Program-made: the position numbers and the translations under genes
Notes under the pieces: model-generated
What the model saw: only the letters and a program-made list of their open reading frames with translations
Databases searched by the model: none
What the model was told of the DNA's origin: nothing
Assembly: GCA_964599565.1 (NCBI GenBank)
Contig: CAZRFE010000057.1
Location: 1 to 15,440 of the forward strand
Direction of reading: 5' to 3'
Source of the DNA: JAJUFS01 sp964599565
GTDB lineage: Bacteria; Pseudomonadota; Gammaproteobacteria; Natronospirales; JAJUFS01
Length of the DNA: 15,440 nucleotides
In this document: positions 1 to 12,500 of the stretch, one piece after another
Layout: every line of letters starts with the position of its first letter
Numbering within the stretch: the first letter of the stretch is position 1

Positions 1-2
1 TT

Positions 3-590
3 CGCGCGGACAGCGGCCGCGTGCTGCTGTCGGCGGCGAGCGCGAACGACGTGTTCGCGCAGGTCGTCAACAACTCCGGCGTCGTTGCGGCAAACGGCGT
101 TGCAACGGATGGCGGCCGTGTGTTCCTGACAGGCAGCGGCGGCGACGTTTTCAACAGCGGCACGATTTCGGCAACCAGCGCCGCAGGCGACGGCGGAACC
201 GTGCACGTACTCGGCGACCGCGTGGCACTGACGGGCGATGCCACGATTGATGTTTCCGGCGCGACCGGAGGCGGCCAGGTACGCATCGGCGGCGGTTTCA
301 AGGGCGGCGAAGGCCTGCAGGAAGCGTCGCACGTCTTCGTCAGCGAAGATGCCACAATTGCCGCGGATGCGACGGAGAACGGCGATGGCGGCACGGTCGT
401 CGTATGGTCGGACGAGGGCACGCGTTTCTACGGCACGATCACCGGGCGCGGCGCGGGCGCCGGCAGCGGTGGTTTCGCCGAGGTTTCCGGCGCCGGCCTC
501 GTGTTCCGTGGCCTTGTGGATCTTGGCTCCGATACCGGCGATTTCGGCACGCTGCTGCTGGATCCGACCGATATCGTCATCCAGGGCGGC
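3..590 (+). other. Conserved FHA-family head segment (residues 1-196)
   Basis: This is the least repetitive part and the basis for the family call. In order it shows GRVLLSAASANDVFAQVVNN (start), GGRVFLTGSGGDVFNSGTIS, GGTVHVLGDRVALTG, GGGQVRIGGGFKGGEG (residues 89-104), VFVSEDATIAADA, GDGGTVVVWSDEGTRFYG (Trp at residue 135), GSGGFAEVSGAGLVFRG and finally GTLLLDPTDIVIQGG (to residue 196). From memory of the family, the order GGxVxIGG, VVWxDxxTxFxG, GGFxEVSG, LLLDPTxI is a hallmark of large filamentous-haemagglutinin outer-membrane proteins just after the TPS secretion domain. It probably forms the first coils of the rod. The only lysine (AAG at 300-302) lies here. The upstream haemagglutination/TPS domain is cut off by the window edge. 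Confidence 0.85.
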
Positions 591-3500
591 AGCGGCGACG
601 GCGATGACGGCGGCACAGGCAGCGGCACCCTTTCGGATCCGACGATCCTGTTCGCGGATACGCCGACGACATTCACCGTCTATGAAAGCGAGCTCGAAGC
701 CGCGAGCGCGGACATCATCCTGCAGGCGACGAACAGCATCACGACCGCCGGAACGTTCGACGGCAATATCGAACTCGACAACAGTATCGACCTCACGCTG
801 GAAACCTCCGACAACAACGGTGCGGGCATCGACATCAGCGATGTCACCTTCGAGACCAGCGTCACCGCGGGCATCACGATCATCGCCGGTTCCGATGTGG
901 GCGGCGGAACGGCGAGCATTTCCGTCGGCGGATTGATCACCGGCGATCGCACGGCCGGCAACTCGAGTTCGATTTCGCTGACCGCCGATGGCGACATCAC
1001 GCTGAACAGCGCCATCCGGACCGGCAACGTTTCCGACAATTCAGACCGCAGTTCCGGAAACATCACCATCACGAGCGGCGGCAACGTGACCAGCCTTGCC
1101 GGCGCGACGATTCAGACCGGCGATGTCACCTCCTCCGGAGGCAACAGCGCCACGTCCGGCGACATCACGATCACCGCGGGCGGAAACATCGACCTCGATG
1201 CCGACGTCATGACCGGTGCGGCGAGTTCGGGCTCGGACGACGCAACCTCCGGCGATGTAACGCTGTCCGCCACGGGCGTTGTTTCCGGTGATGGCCTGGT
1301 ATCGACCGGGACGGCGAGCGTGACCGCCGGCAACAACGCGGGCGATACGGCAAGGGCAGGAGACATCACGCTCTCGGGCGCGGAAATTTCCCGTGACGGC
1401 ACCGCTGCGTTTGCGGTGGCGATCGGTACGACCACTGTCGGCGGGACAGGTTCGATGACGTCCGGTTCGCTGTCCGCGACCGCAACCGGCAGCGGTGCCA
1501 ACGGCGAAATCCGGCTCACGTCGGCGAGCGATCTTCACATCGCATCACTCAACACGGCAGACGCGGACACGACCGCGGTGGATGTGACCGTCACCGGCGG
1601 CAACCTGCTGGCGATAGATGGCGGCGCCACGCTGACGCTCGACCAGGACGACGTCACGCTGACCGCCGATGAAATGACCATCGGCGCGAATGTTTCCACG
1701 ACAGGCGCCGTCACGCTGACCGCGGCGACCGCGGGCAGGAGCATCGACCTCGGATCGACAGCGACATCCGCGGACACGACGCTTGAGCTTTCCGACGCCG
1801 AACTCGATTTCATCGACGGCGCAAGCGTGCTTCGGATCGGCGATGCCGGCGTCAACGCCATCAACATCAGCCAGGTGATCGATACGGCCGGCGTCTCGAC
1901 GCTGCATCTCACCAGCGGCGGCAATATCACGCAGACGGCTGCGATCATCGAGGCCGATCTTGCCGTGACGTCCGACGGAACCGTCACGCTGAACAACGCG
2001 AGCAACGACGTCACCCGGCTTGCCGGCGTCATCAACGGCGCAGGCAGTTTCAGTTTCCGGGATACGAACGCCATCGTGCTCGACGCCGTGGACGGGCTGA
2101 CAGGCGTGAGCTCGGGTGCGGGCGGAATCACGCTGCATGCCGGCACCACGCTGGATGACGCCGGCGACGCAACCGATTACGCGGTGACCACCGGCACGCT
2201 GACGCTGCAAAGCGCAGGCGTCATCGGCGGCGCGAATGCCGAAGGCCTGAACATCAGCGCGGCGAGTGTCGATGCAACGCTCGGCACCGGCGGCAACGAC
2301 ATCACGCTCACCGATTCCGGTGCGAGCGCGACCAGCTACAGCATCGACACCGGCGGCGCCGGCACGATCACCATCACGCAGGACGCGAACACCCTCGACG
2401 TCGCCGACCTGGTTACGGGCGGCAACGCGGTGCTGGTTGCCGGCACGGGATCGATCACGCAGTCCGGCGCAATGACCGTGACCGGCACCGGCTCGTTCAC
2501 GACGTCCGGCACCGATCAGACCATCACGCTGGATGACACCGGCAATGCCATCAACGGCGCCGTGACGTTCAATACGACCGGCGCCGCAGGGCATGCGACG
2601 TTCAACAACGGCACGACGGCAGTCGACCTCGGCGCATCAACGGTTGGCGGCAACCTGGCGGTTGCCACCGACAACACGATCACCGACAGCGGCGCCACGA
2701 CCGTGGCGGGCACGGCGACGTTTGCGGCCGGCGCTGCAAACAACATCACGCTCGATGGCGACGGCGTGACGGCTTCGGATTTCACGACGCTCCTCGTCAC
2801 AAGCGGCAACGACGTGACGATTGCGGATGCCAACGACCTGGATCTCGGTGCGTCCGCCATCAGCGGCGATCTCGACATCGCCGCCAGCGGCATCATCACC
2901 GACTCCGGTGCGCTCACGGTCGCGGGCACGGCAACGTTCGATGCGGGCGGCACGGTCAGCGGCACCAACGATGTCGTGCTGGACGAAGCAGGCGATTTCA
3001 ATACCGTCGTCGTCACGCAGGCGGGCGATGTCGCACTCACCGACAGCAACGGTATCGACATCGGCGCATCGACGATCAGCGGCGATCTTGCGGTCACGTC
3101 CGCGGGCGCGATCAGCGACTCCGGCGCGATCAGCGTCGGCGGCGATCTTGCGCTTGACGCCGGCGGCAACGTCTCCGGTGCGAACGACATCACGCTGGAT
3201 GACGCAAACACGTTCGGCGGCGCGATCTCCGTTGCGCAGGCTGGCGATGTCGTGCTCGTCGATGGCGGCGACGTCGATCTCGGCGACATCGTTGCAAACA
3301 ACCTGGATGTCACCGGCGCCGGCACGATCACCGATTCGGGTGTCGTGAACGTCAGCGGCACGACGGTGCTGGATGCCGGCGGCACCGCGACCGGCACCAA
3401 CGACATCACGCTCGACGGCAACGGCGTCACCGCGGCTGATCTCGGTTCCATTGAAATAGTGCAGGCCGGCCACGTCACGCTCGCAGACAGCGACGATCTC

Positions 3501-6500
3501 GCCTTCGGCGCATCGACGATCAGCGGCAACCTGGATGTCACGGCGGGCGGCGCGATTTCACAGACGGATGCGCTCACGGTCGCAGGCAACGCGGATTTCA
3601 CCGTCAGCGTGAGCGACGAAGACATCACGCTGGCAGATGCCGGCAACGATATCGACGGCACCATCACGTTCACGACGCAGGGAACCGCTGCAAACGTCAC
3701 CTATTCAAACAACGATGCGGCGACCCTCGGCGCTTCCAGCGTCGCTGGCGATCTTTCGGTGACCGCAACGGGTCTGCTGTCCGTGACCGGCGACGTCACG
3801 GCGGACGGCCAGGCGAACATCACCGGCGCCGGTGTCACGAACAACGCAACCATCACCGGCAATACCGGCGTGACCATCAACGCAGGCGCAGGAACGTTCA
3901 CGAACGCATCCGATGCCGTGAACCGGGGCATCATCTCGAACGGCGGCAGCGCTGCTGCGATCACCATCATTGCCGATGGTGCCGATCTGCAGACCGGCGG
4001 TGTTGCCGGCGACAGCCAGATCAACGGCGGTACAGGAACCGTCACGATCCAGCCGTTCACCAACGGCACTGCGCTGAATCTCGGCAGTGCGACCGGCGCA
4101 CTCGACATCAGCAGCGCGGAAGCACAGACCGTGACGGCCGCCACGCTCGCACTTGGCGATGCAACGGATACAGGCGCTGTCACGCTTGACCAGTTCGACG
4201 CCGGCAACCTGGATGTCGCAATCACCGGCGCGAGCATCGACGACGTCGATGACGCGGCAACGCATCTTGCGACGACGGGCGACGTGTCACTGACGGCAAC
4301 GGCGGGCGCGATCGGCGCAAGCGGTGTCGGTCTTGTCGTCGACGCGGCGAGCGTATCCGCGACCACCGCGAACCAGGACATCACGCTTGCCGCCATCGAT
4401 TTCGATGAAGACGGTACGAACGCGACCGCTGCGAACCTGGCAGTCGGCGCGGCGGGCATCACGAGCGGCGGCGGCAACGTGACGCTGAACGTCGCGGATG
4501 ACGTCACGCTCGGTGGCGAGATCAACGCAGGCGCCGGTACCGTGACGATCGCCGCGGGCGCAACCGCGCTCGACAACGCCACGGTCGACAACGTCGCATC
4601 CGTGAACGGTGCGGCGCCCATCACCGGTTCCGCGATCGACATCGATGCGGTTTCCGGCATCGGCAACGCGATTGCACTGAACACCGCGAGCACGAGCATC
4701 GTCGCGAACACGACGGCGGGCGCGCTTGACATCGACAACACGAGCGCCACCGATGCGACCGTGACGCTGGGTTCCGGCGACGCTGCTGTCACGTTCGACC
4801 AGTCCGGCGGCGGCGACCTGCTGCTCGGCGCCGTCACGGCGGCGACAACCGCGACGCTCACATCAACGGCGGGAATCAACGACGATTCCGCGGACCCCGA
4901 CACGACGACAGACGTCACCGCCGCCACCGTCAGCCTTACGGCCGCGACGGGCATCGGCAACAGTGCCGACGTCGATCTTTCCGCGACGAGCATCGCGGCG
5001 AGCAGTACCGCGGGTGCGATTGCGCTCAACAATGCGGCAACGGCGGCAACGACGGTAACGAATCTCTCGACGGACGGCGCGAACATCACGTTCGCGCAGA
5101 CGGGCGGACAGACGCTCGACATCGAGGCGGCGACGACAACCACCTCCGGCGACATCACGATCGGCAACGACAATGCGGAACTCACCGCTGGCAGCGGTGC
5201 GGGCATTGCAAGCGCCGGCGACGTGCATCTCGCGACGACCACCGCCGGCAACATCGTGCTCGCCGGCGTCAGCGGCACGACGGTAACGGCAACGTCTTCA
5301 GGAAACATCAACGATGGCGCCGCCGCGGCGCCGGTCGTGAATGCAACGGACCTCGCGCTCGACGCGCAGGCCGGCATCATCGCGCTCGACATCGATGCCG
5401 CGACGGTTGCGGCGACCACGGCATCGGGAAACATCGAAATCACCGACGCAAACGATCTTGCGATCGGCACGGTCGGCGCGCTCAGCGGCGTGACGATCAG
5501 CGCAGGCGCTGTCGGCGACGATATCGCCATCACGACCGGCGGTGCGCTGACGGCCACCGGCAATGCGTCGGACGACATCGACAACCAGTTCGGCGACATC
5601 ACCCTTGCGGCGGGAACGACCATCGGTGCTGCCGGTACGCCGGTGCTCGTCGAACTCGACACCGCGAACGGCGTGCTGAATCTCGATGCCGGCGGCGACA
5701 TCGATGTCGCCTCGACGTCGAGCATCGCGCTCGGCAGCCTTGCGACATCCGCCGGCGCGCATGACGTTTCCATCAGTGTCACATCCACGAATGCGACGAT
5801 CGAACTGACGCAGGATATCGATGCCGCTGTCACGACCGGATTGAGCGGCGACAACCTCAATTTCTCCATCGCCGGCACCACGCTGCCGACTGCGCCCATC
5901 AACGACAGCACGTTCGACAACAACGGTTTCACGATCGACGTCGACAACGGCACGCTCGCCATCACCGCGGATACCATCAATCTCGCAGGCACCGTGCAGG
6001 CCACCGGCGGCATCAGCGTTGCGGCGGCGGATGAAGGTTCCACCATCGGGCTTGGCGATATCGTGAGTTCCGCGGCGGTTGCGGGGCAGAACTTCGTGCT
6101 GACGGATGCAACGATCAACACGCTGCTCAACGCATCCGGCGGCGCGCTGACGATCGGCAGCGCAACCTCGGGCGATGTGATCATCGACGGTGTCGACATC
6201 TCGGGCATCTCGAACGGCAGCCTGTCCATCGTGACCGGCGGCACCATCAGCGACGACGATGCCGACACCAACGGCAATCTCGGTTTCACGGGCGGCGCGG
6301 ATGACACGCTGCGACTCACCTCCAATGGCGCCATCGGCCTGGCCGACGGACTGTCGGTGAATACCGGCACCATCGACGTCACCTCGAGCGGCGGCAACGC
6401 CATCGATCTCGACATCTTCACCGACCTGGCGAGCGTGACCGTGAGCGCCGTGACGGGCGGTGCGGGCAGCATCGACATCACGCAGGACAACCTCACCGCG

Positions 6501-9500
6501 GGCGTGCGCGACCTTGCCTTGCAGAACATCGCGACCGCGGGCGCGGTCACGATCACGAACAACACCGGCAGTCTCACGGAAGCCGGCAGCGACGGCGGCG
6601 TGGACGTCGCCGGCGGCAGCGTGACGCTGACCGCCACCGGCGGCATCGGCGCCTCAAACGGCATCGAGACATCGACGAGCACGCTCACCGCGGACAGCGG
6701 CAACAACGGCATCATTCTCAACAACAGTTTCGCGACGGGCACGGTAACCGCGGATCTCGCGGTCGCGAGCTCCGGTTCCATCAGCTACTTCCAGACGGGT
6801 GGCGCGGCGCTCGACATCACCGCCAGCACGGCTGCCGGCGCGCTGTCGTTGAACAGCACCGCAGACATCACCGTCACTTCCGCAACCGCGGGCGCGGTTG
6901 CCTCGGACAACAGCGACATCAGCGTGAACGGTGGCGCAGACGTATTCATCGGTTTCATCGACAGCACCGGTGATGACGTGATCGTCACGGCGAGCGGCGC
7001 GATCGAAGAATCCGCGCCTGACGCCGGCGCCGATGTGCTCGGCGCAAGCATCGATTTCAACGCGGCGAGCGGTATCGGCGCGGCGGATGCCATCGAAACC
7101 GCAAGCGCACACGTCGACGCGCTCAATTCCGGAACCGGCAACATCCACATCGTCAATGACGGTGCCGGCGGCACATACACCACGGCGGTGCTGGAAAACG
7201 AGAACGGCAATATCTCGTTCCGCGACATCGGCAATCACCTGCTTGTCCTGTCCGCGGTCACCAGCACGTCGGGCGATATCACGCTTGTCTCGGACCCGAC
7301 ATTCGATCTCGGGCTGGCGAACGTGGATGCAGCAGGCTCCGTCATCGCGGTGGCGGGAGAGAATTTCGTCTTCGAGGAAGTCCGCGCGGGCAACACGATC
7401 GACGTCACCGCGGCAGTGGAGATATTCGAAGCCGACCTGCCGGGTACCACGGACGTCGTCGATGCCGGCGTGGCCGACCTGATTGCGGGCACGGTCAACC
7501 TCACCGTGACCGGCGGAGACGGAAACATCTCCGCGGAGATCGACGCCGCCAACGTGAGCGCGCAGGTGACCGGCGCAGTGCCGGGTTCCATCCAGATCGA
7601 GAACTACCGCAGCGATACCGGCGCGACGACCGTCACCAACCTGTCGCTCGCAGGCGACGGCAACATCGGGTATGTGCAGACCGGCGGCGCCGACGTCGAG
7701 TTCCAGAACGTCACGACGACAAACGGTGCGATCTCGCTTGCCAATGACGGCGGCAACCTGACCGCAACCAGCGTGACCGCAAACGGTGCGGGAGCGGATG
7801 TTGCATTGAGCACGACGACGTCGGGCACGATCTCGCTCGGCAGCGTCGCGGCGACGGACCAGGTGAGCATCAACGCGGTCGAAGACGTCATCGAGAGCGC
7901 GAACGACACGACCACGAACATTACCGCGGCCAACGTCTCCATCAATGCGCAGACCGGCATCGGCACCACGGCGAACGGCGCGATCGACATCAACGCACCC
8001 GTGATCAGCAGCCTCGTCACGAACACCGGCGGCATCGCCGTGCTCGGCACAGGCCAGGCGAGCATCAATTTCGCGAACGTGGATACCACGGACGGCGACA
8101 TCACGCTCACCGTCGCGAACGGCCACCTCGATGCGACCGATGTCGTGGCAGGCGGCACAGGCGATGTCGTGCTGGCGACGACGGGCAGCGGCAACGTCCG
8201 CCTCGGGCAGGTCACGGCCACCGGCAACGACGTCACGATCAATTCCGCGGCGGCGATCACGGATCTCCAGAACGACGCGCTCGCCGACATCGCGGCGGCG
8301 AGCGCAACCCTGAATGCCGTTTCCGGCATCGGTGCGGTCGGCAACAGCGTGGATCTTTCGGTTGCAACAGTTGACAGCGCATCGACCGGCGTCGGCGGCA
8401 TCAACCTGAACAGCCTCGCGTCGACAACGTTTGCAAGCGTCGCAACGACCGGCGCGGCGAGCGACATCACGTTGACGGGCACCGGCAACACCACGGTGAC
8501 GAGCGCGACGACGAATGACGGCAGTATCAGCGTTGCCGTCACAAGCGGCGACCTGTCCGCAGGAACGGTGACGGCCGGCGGGACTGCGCGCGACATCGAT
8601 CTCACGACGACCACCGGCGGCGACATCACGCTCGGCAGCATCACCGCTGCCGGCGATACCGTCACCGTGACCTCGGCGGGCGCGATCGATGACGACGCCG
8701 GCGGTACAGACACCGTCGCGGACGTCACCGCGGCGACCGTGAGCCTGTCCGCGATCGACGGCATCGGTGACACCGATCGCGTGGAAGTCGATGCCGCCAA
8801 CCTGTCGGCCGGCAACACCACCAGCAACGACGTCGTCGTCGGCGTGCTCGGCAGCATCACGCTCTCCGGTGCGATCACCAACAGCGCCGCGGGCGGCGCG
8901 CTGGACATCACGGCCATCGACGGCGACCTGGACACAGGCGCCGGATTGCTGAGCACGAACAACGGTGCGATCACGCTCACCGCGACGGACGACGGCAACG
9001 GCGGCAACCTGACCGTCGGCACCGGCGGCATCAACACGACCGGCGCTGCCGGCGTGACCTTGAATGCCGCGGACGACATCGTGCTCAACGGCAACGTTGC
9101 CGGCGGCACGATCACGGCAAACGCCGGCGACAACACCTTCGAAACCGCCGCCGACAACGCCGGCAGCATCAACGGCGCCGGCGTGCTGAGCGCGGGCAGC
9201 ATCGATCTGCTTGCCGCGACGGGCATCGGCAATGTAGCGACGCTGAACCTCGACGCCGACATCCTCACCGCGAACGTTTCCGCGACCGGCGAGATCGACA
9301 TCGCCGACAGCGACGGCGTGCAGCTGGGTGATGCGGGCGCGGGCGTCAGCACCGCGGACGGCGACATCACGATCACGGTCGCCGGACTGATCACCAGCGG
9401 CAACAGCATCGATGCAGGCGCCGCGAACGCCGTGACAATCTCGACCACGGGTGATCGCATCAGCCTGTCGCACGCCGTGACCTCGCAGGGCGGGGACATT

Positions 9501-12500
9501 GTCCTTGCCTCCGGCAACGGCACGCTCGCGACGGCCGGCGTCAGCACCACCGGCACCGGCGACATCACGCTTACCGCGGACGACGCGGGCAATGCCGCTG
9601 CGGTGGTCGTCGGCGGCGGCGTGTCGACCGGCTCCGGCCTCATCACGATTGCGGCGGCCGATACCGTCTCGATCGCCGCTGCCGTCACGACGACTGGCGA
9701 TGTCTCCATCACCGCAAACGATACGGCGCGCGATCCGGCGGCCGATTCCGTCGGCGAGATCTTCGGTGGAGGTCTCGTCTCCGGTGACACCGTCACGCTG
9801 CGTTCAACCCGGGGCATTTCGCTGAATACATCGGCCACGACGATCGACGCGCTCAACAATGGCCTGGGCGACATCGTGATCACCGAGGCGAATGACGTTG
9901 CCATCGCGCAACTGGTTGCCGCCAACGGCGCAGTTTCGCTGAATGCCTCCGGCAACATCACCGATACGGCGACCGCCACCATTTCCGCCACCGGCAACGC
10001 GTCGTTCACCGGCGATTCGATCACGCTCGGCGACACCGGTACGGATTCCTTCAATGCCGGCACGCTGACCTTCAACAGCACGGGTGCGGTGTCGATCTCG
10101 GAGAACTCGGCGATGTCGCTGAGCGGTGCATCGACGGCGGACAGCCTTGCGCTCACCTCCGCGGCATCGATCGGCAACACCGCATCACTGGATCTCGAGG
10201 TCGCGAACAATGCGAGCTTCACCTCGACGGGCGGACAGATCAGTCTCGGCAACGTCGCAGGCGACAACGTGCAGGTCGGCAGCGTCACGCTGAACACCAG
10301 CGTGGCATCGCTGGCGTCGTTCGCGGAAGACGACGACACCGTCATGGCTGGTGCATCCAGCGCCGGCAACCTCGCCATCACCAGCGCGGGTTCCCTGACG
10401 GACAACGCGGGCGCGACGGTCACGTCCGCATCGACCGCGCAGCTGAACGCCGGTACAGGCGGCATCCTGCTGGATGAAGATCACGATTTCGCGAACCTGA
10501 ATTTCAACACGACAGGCGATGTCGAAATCAACGACGTGAATGCCGTCAACCTGGTTTCGAACAACACGGCGGACAACCTGCAGCTTGTGGCTGGCGGCGC
10601 AATCACCGACGCCGTGAATGCATCGCTGGTTGTTGCGTCGAATGCGGACTTCTCCGGCACGTCGATCACGCTCGGCGACAGCGGCGCCGATACCTTCAAC
10701 GCCGGTACGCTGACGTTTGCGTCCACGGGCGCCGTCTCGATCAGCGAGAACAGCGCAACCGTGCTGTCCGGCACGAACAGTGCAGGCTCGCTGGCATTGA
10801 CTTCCAGCGGCACGATCAGCGATGCCGCAAGCACGACGCTCGCAGTCACCGGCAACGCAAACCTCACGGCGGAACTCCTCGGCGTGGCGCAGGACATCAC
10901 GCTTGGCAACGACGATGCGATCGACTTCGGATCGCTGACGTTCACGGGCGCGGACGTGGCGATCGCCGAGGACAGTGCAACCGTGCTCTCCGGCGTCTCG
11001 ACGGCGACAAGCCTGGACCTGGATGCGAACGGCGCCATCAGCGATGACAACAGCGCAGACCTCACCGTCACCGGCAACGCGAGTTTCGCCGATGCCGGCG
11101 GTGCGGGCATCACGCTTGATGATGCCTACAGCTTTGGCTCGGTCACGTTCAACTCCACGGGCGCGGTCGCGATCACGGAAGGCAATGACACGCAGATTGC
11201 CGGCAGCAACTCCGCCGGCTCGCTCGTGCTGACGTCCGTGGGCGCGATCACGGATGCAGCGGGCATCGTGCTTGATGTCACCGGCAACGCCTCGTTTACG
11301 GCGAACAATGGCGGTGTTGCCGAGGACATCACGCTCGGCAACGACGACACCCTCACGTTCGGTTCGCTGACGTTCGATGGCGCCGCGGTATCGATCACCG
11401 AGGACAACGCGACACAACTGTCCGGCGCGTCCAGCGCCACGCAACTCTCGCTGGTATCGAATGCGGCCATCACGAATGCCGCGGGCGCGAGCCTGGTCGT
11501 CGCAGACGGCGGTGCGGGGAATGCCGCGTTCGAAGGCACGAGCATCGATCTCGGCGTCGCCAATGCGGGCACCTTCAATTTCGACACGCTGACGTTCAAT
11601 TCGAGCGGTGCAGTCGCGATTCACGAGAGCAGCGACACGCTGCTCCTTGGAACACTGACAGCCGATTCGCTTGCACTCGATGCCGATGGCGGGATTTCCG
11701 ACAGCGGCGACATCAGTCTTGCCGTCACCGGCAATGCGAGCTTTGCCGCCGCTGACACCATCAACATCGGCGGCAGCACTGGTGACATCGTCAACTTCGG
11801 TACGCTGACCGTGAATCTCGACAGCGGCATCAATCCGGCCGACGCCATCATTTATGCGGATGGTGATGTCGTGTTTTCCGGTACCAGCGCCATCACGAAC
11901 GGCAATCTCGGCATTGTCAGCCAGACGGGCGACATTCTTGACGATGGCAGTGCGAATCTGACCGTCAGTGGTTCGGCCGCATTCATCGCCACCGGCGGTG
12001 GCGACATCGTGCTGGATGACACCTACGCCTTCGGAACGCTCGGTTTCAACACGACGGGCGGCGTCACCATCGTTGAAGCCGACGCGACCCTTCTGACCGA
12101 CGACTGGGGAGGCAGCATCGAGGCGGGAAGCCTGTCACTGACATCCGGCGGCTCGATCGTCGATGCGGCGGATACGACGATCTTCGTCACGGGTAACGCG
12201 AGCTTCACCGCCAGCGGCGGCACGGACGATATCGTCCTTGGCGACGACACGAATGACGCCACCACGTTCGGAACGCTCACGTTCAACGGGGCAACCGTCG
12301 ATGTCACGCACGACGGCGCCATTGTGCTTGCGAACAGTTCAACGGCCGATACGCTGAACCTCACCGCAAACGGCGGTGGCATCTCCGATACCGGCGACGT
12401 CACGGTCACCGGCACGGCGACGCTGATCGCCGCGGGCAGCAGTATCCAGCTGGATTCCGCGACGAACAATTTCGACACCGTGGTGATCGATGACGGCGTA

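Noticed and set aside
585..640. Gly/Asp-rich stretch as an RTX calcium-binding nonapeptide array
   Set aside because: Only one short GSGDGDDGG run is present; the GGxGxDxUx spacing of RTX repeats is not kept here or elsewhere. At most it is an acidic linker.
238..936. Forward open frame of 232 codons in another frame over the head region
   Set aside because: It overlaps the strongly recognisable FHA-family head in frame +3. Its product is an Arg/Ser/Ala/Pro low-complexity shadow.
3701..6781. Reverse-strand open frame of 1,026 codons
   Set aside because: It mirrors the repeats of the sense gene in an out-of-register frame. Stops there need sense codon junctions with Tyr, His or Gln codons, which are rare in this protein. 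Its translation is a low-complexity Ala/Ser/Pro/Val string with no family features.
6654..9473. Reverse-strand open frame of 939 codons in register with the sense codons
   Set aside because: Stops here would need TTA, CTA or TCA in the sense frame, codons that a GC-rich gene avoids. The product is an Arg/Asp/Gly/Ala string with no recognisable domain.
7604..10465. Reverse-strand open frame of 953 codons
   Set aside because: Same explanation as the frame at 3701-6781: low-complexity Ala/Ser/Val/Pro product, opposite to the continuous sense frame, with no sign of independent coding.
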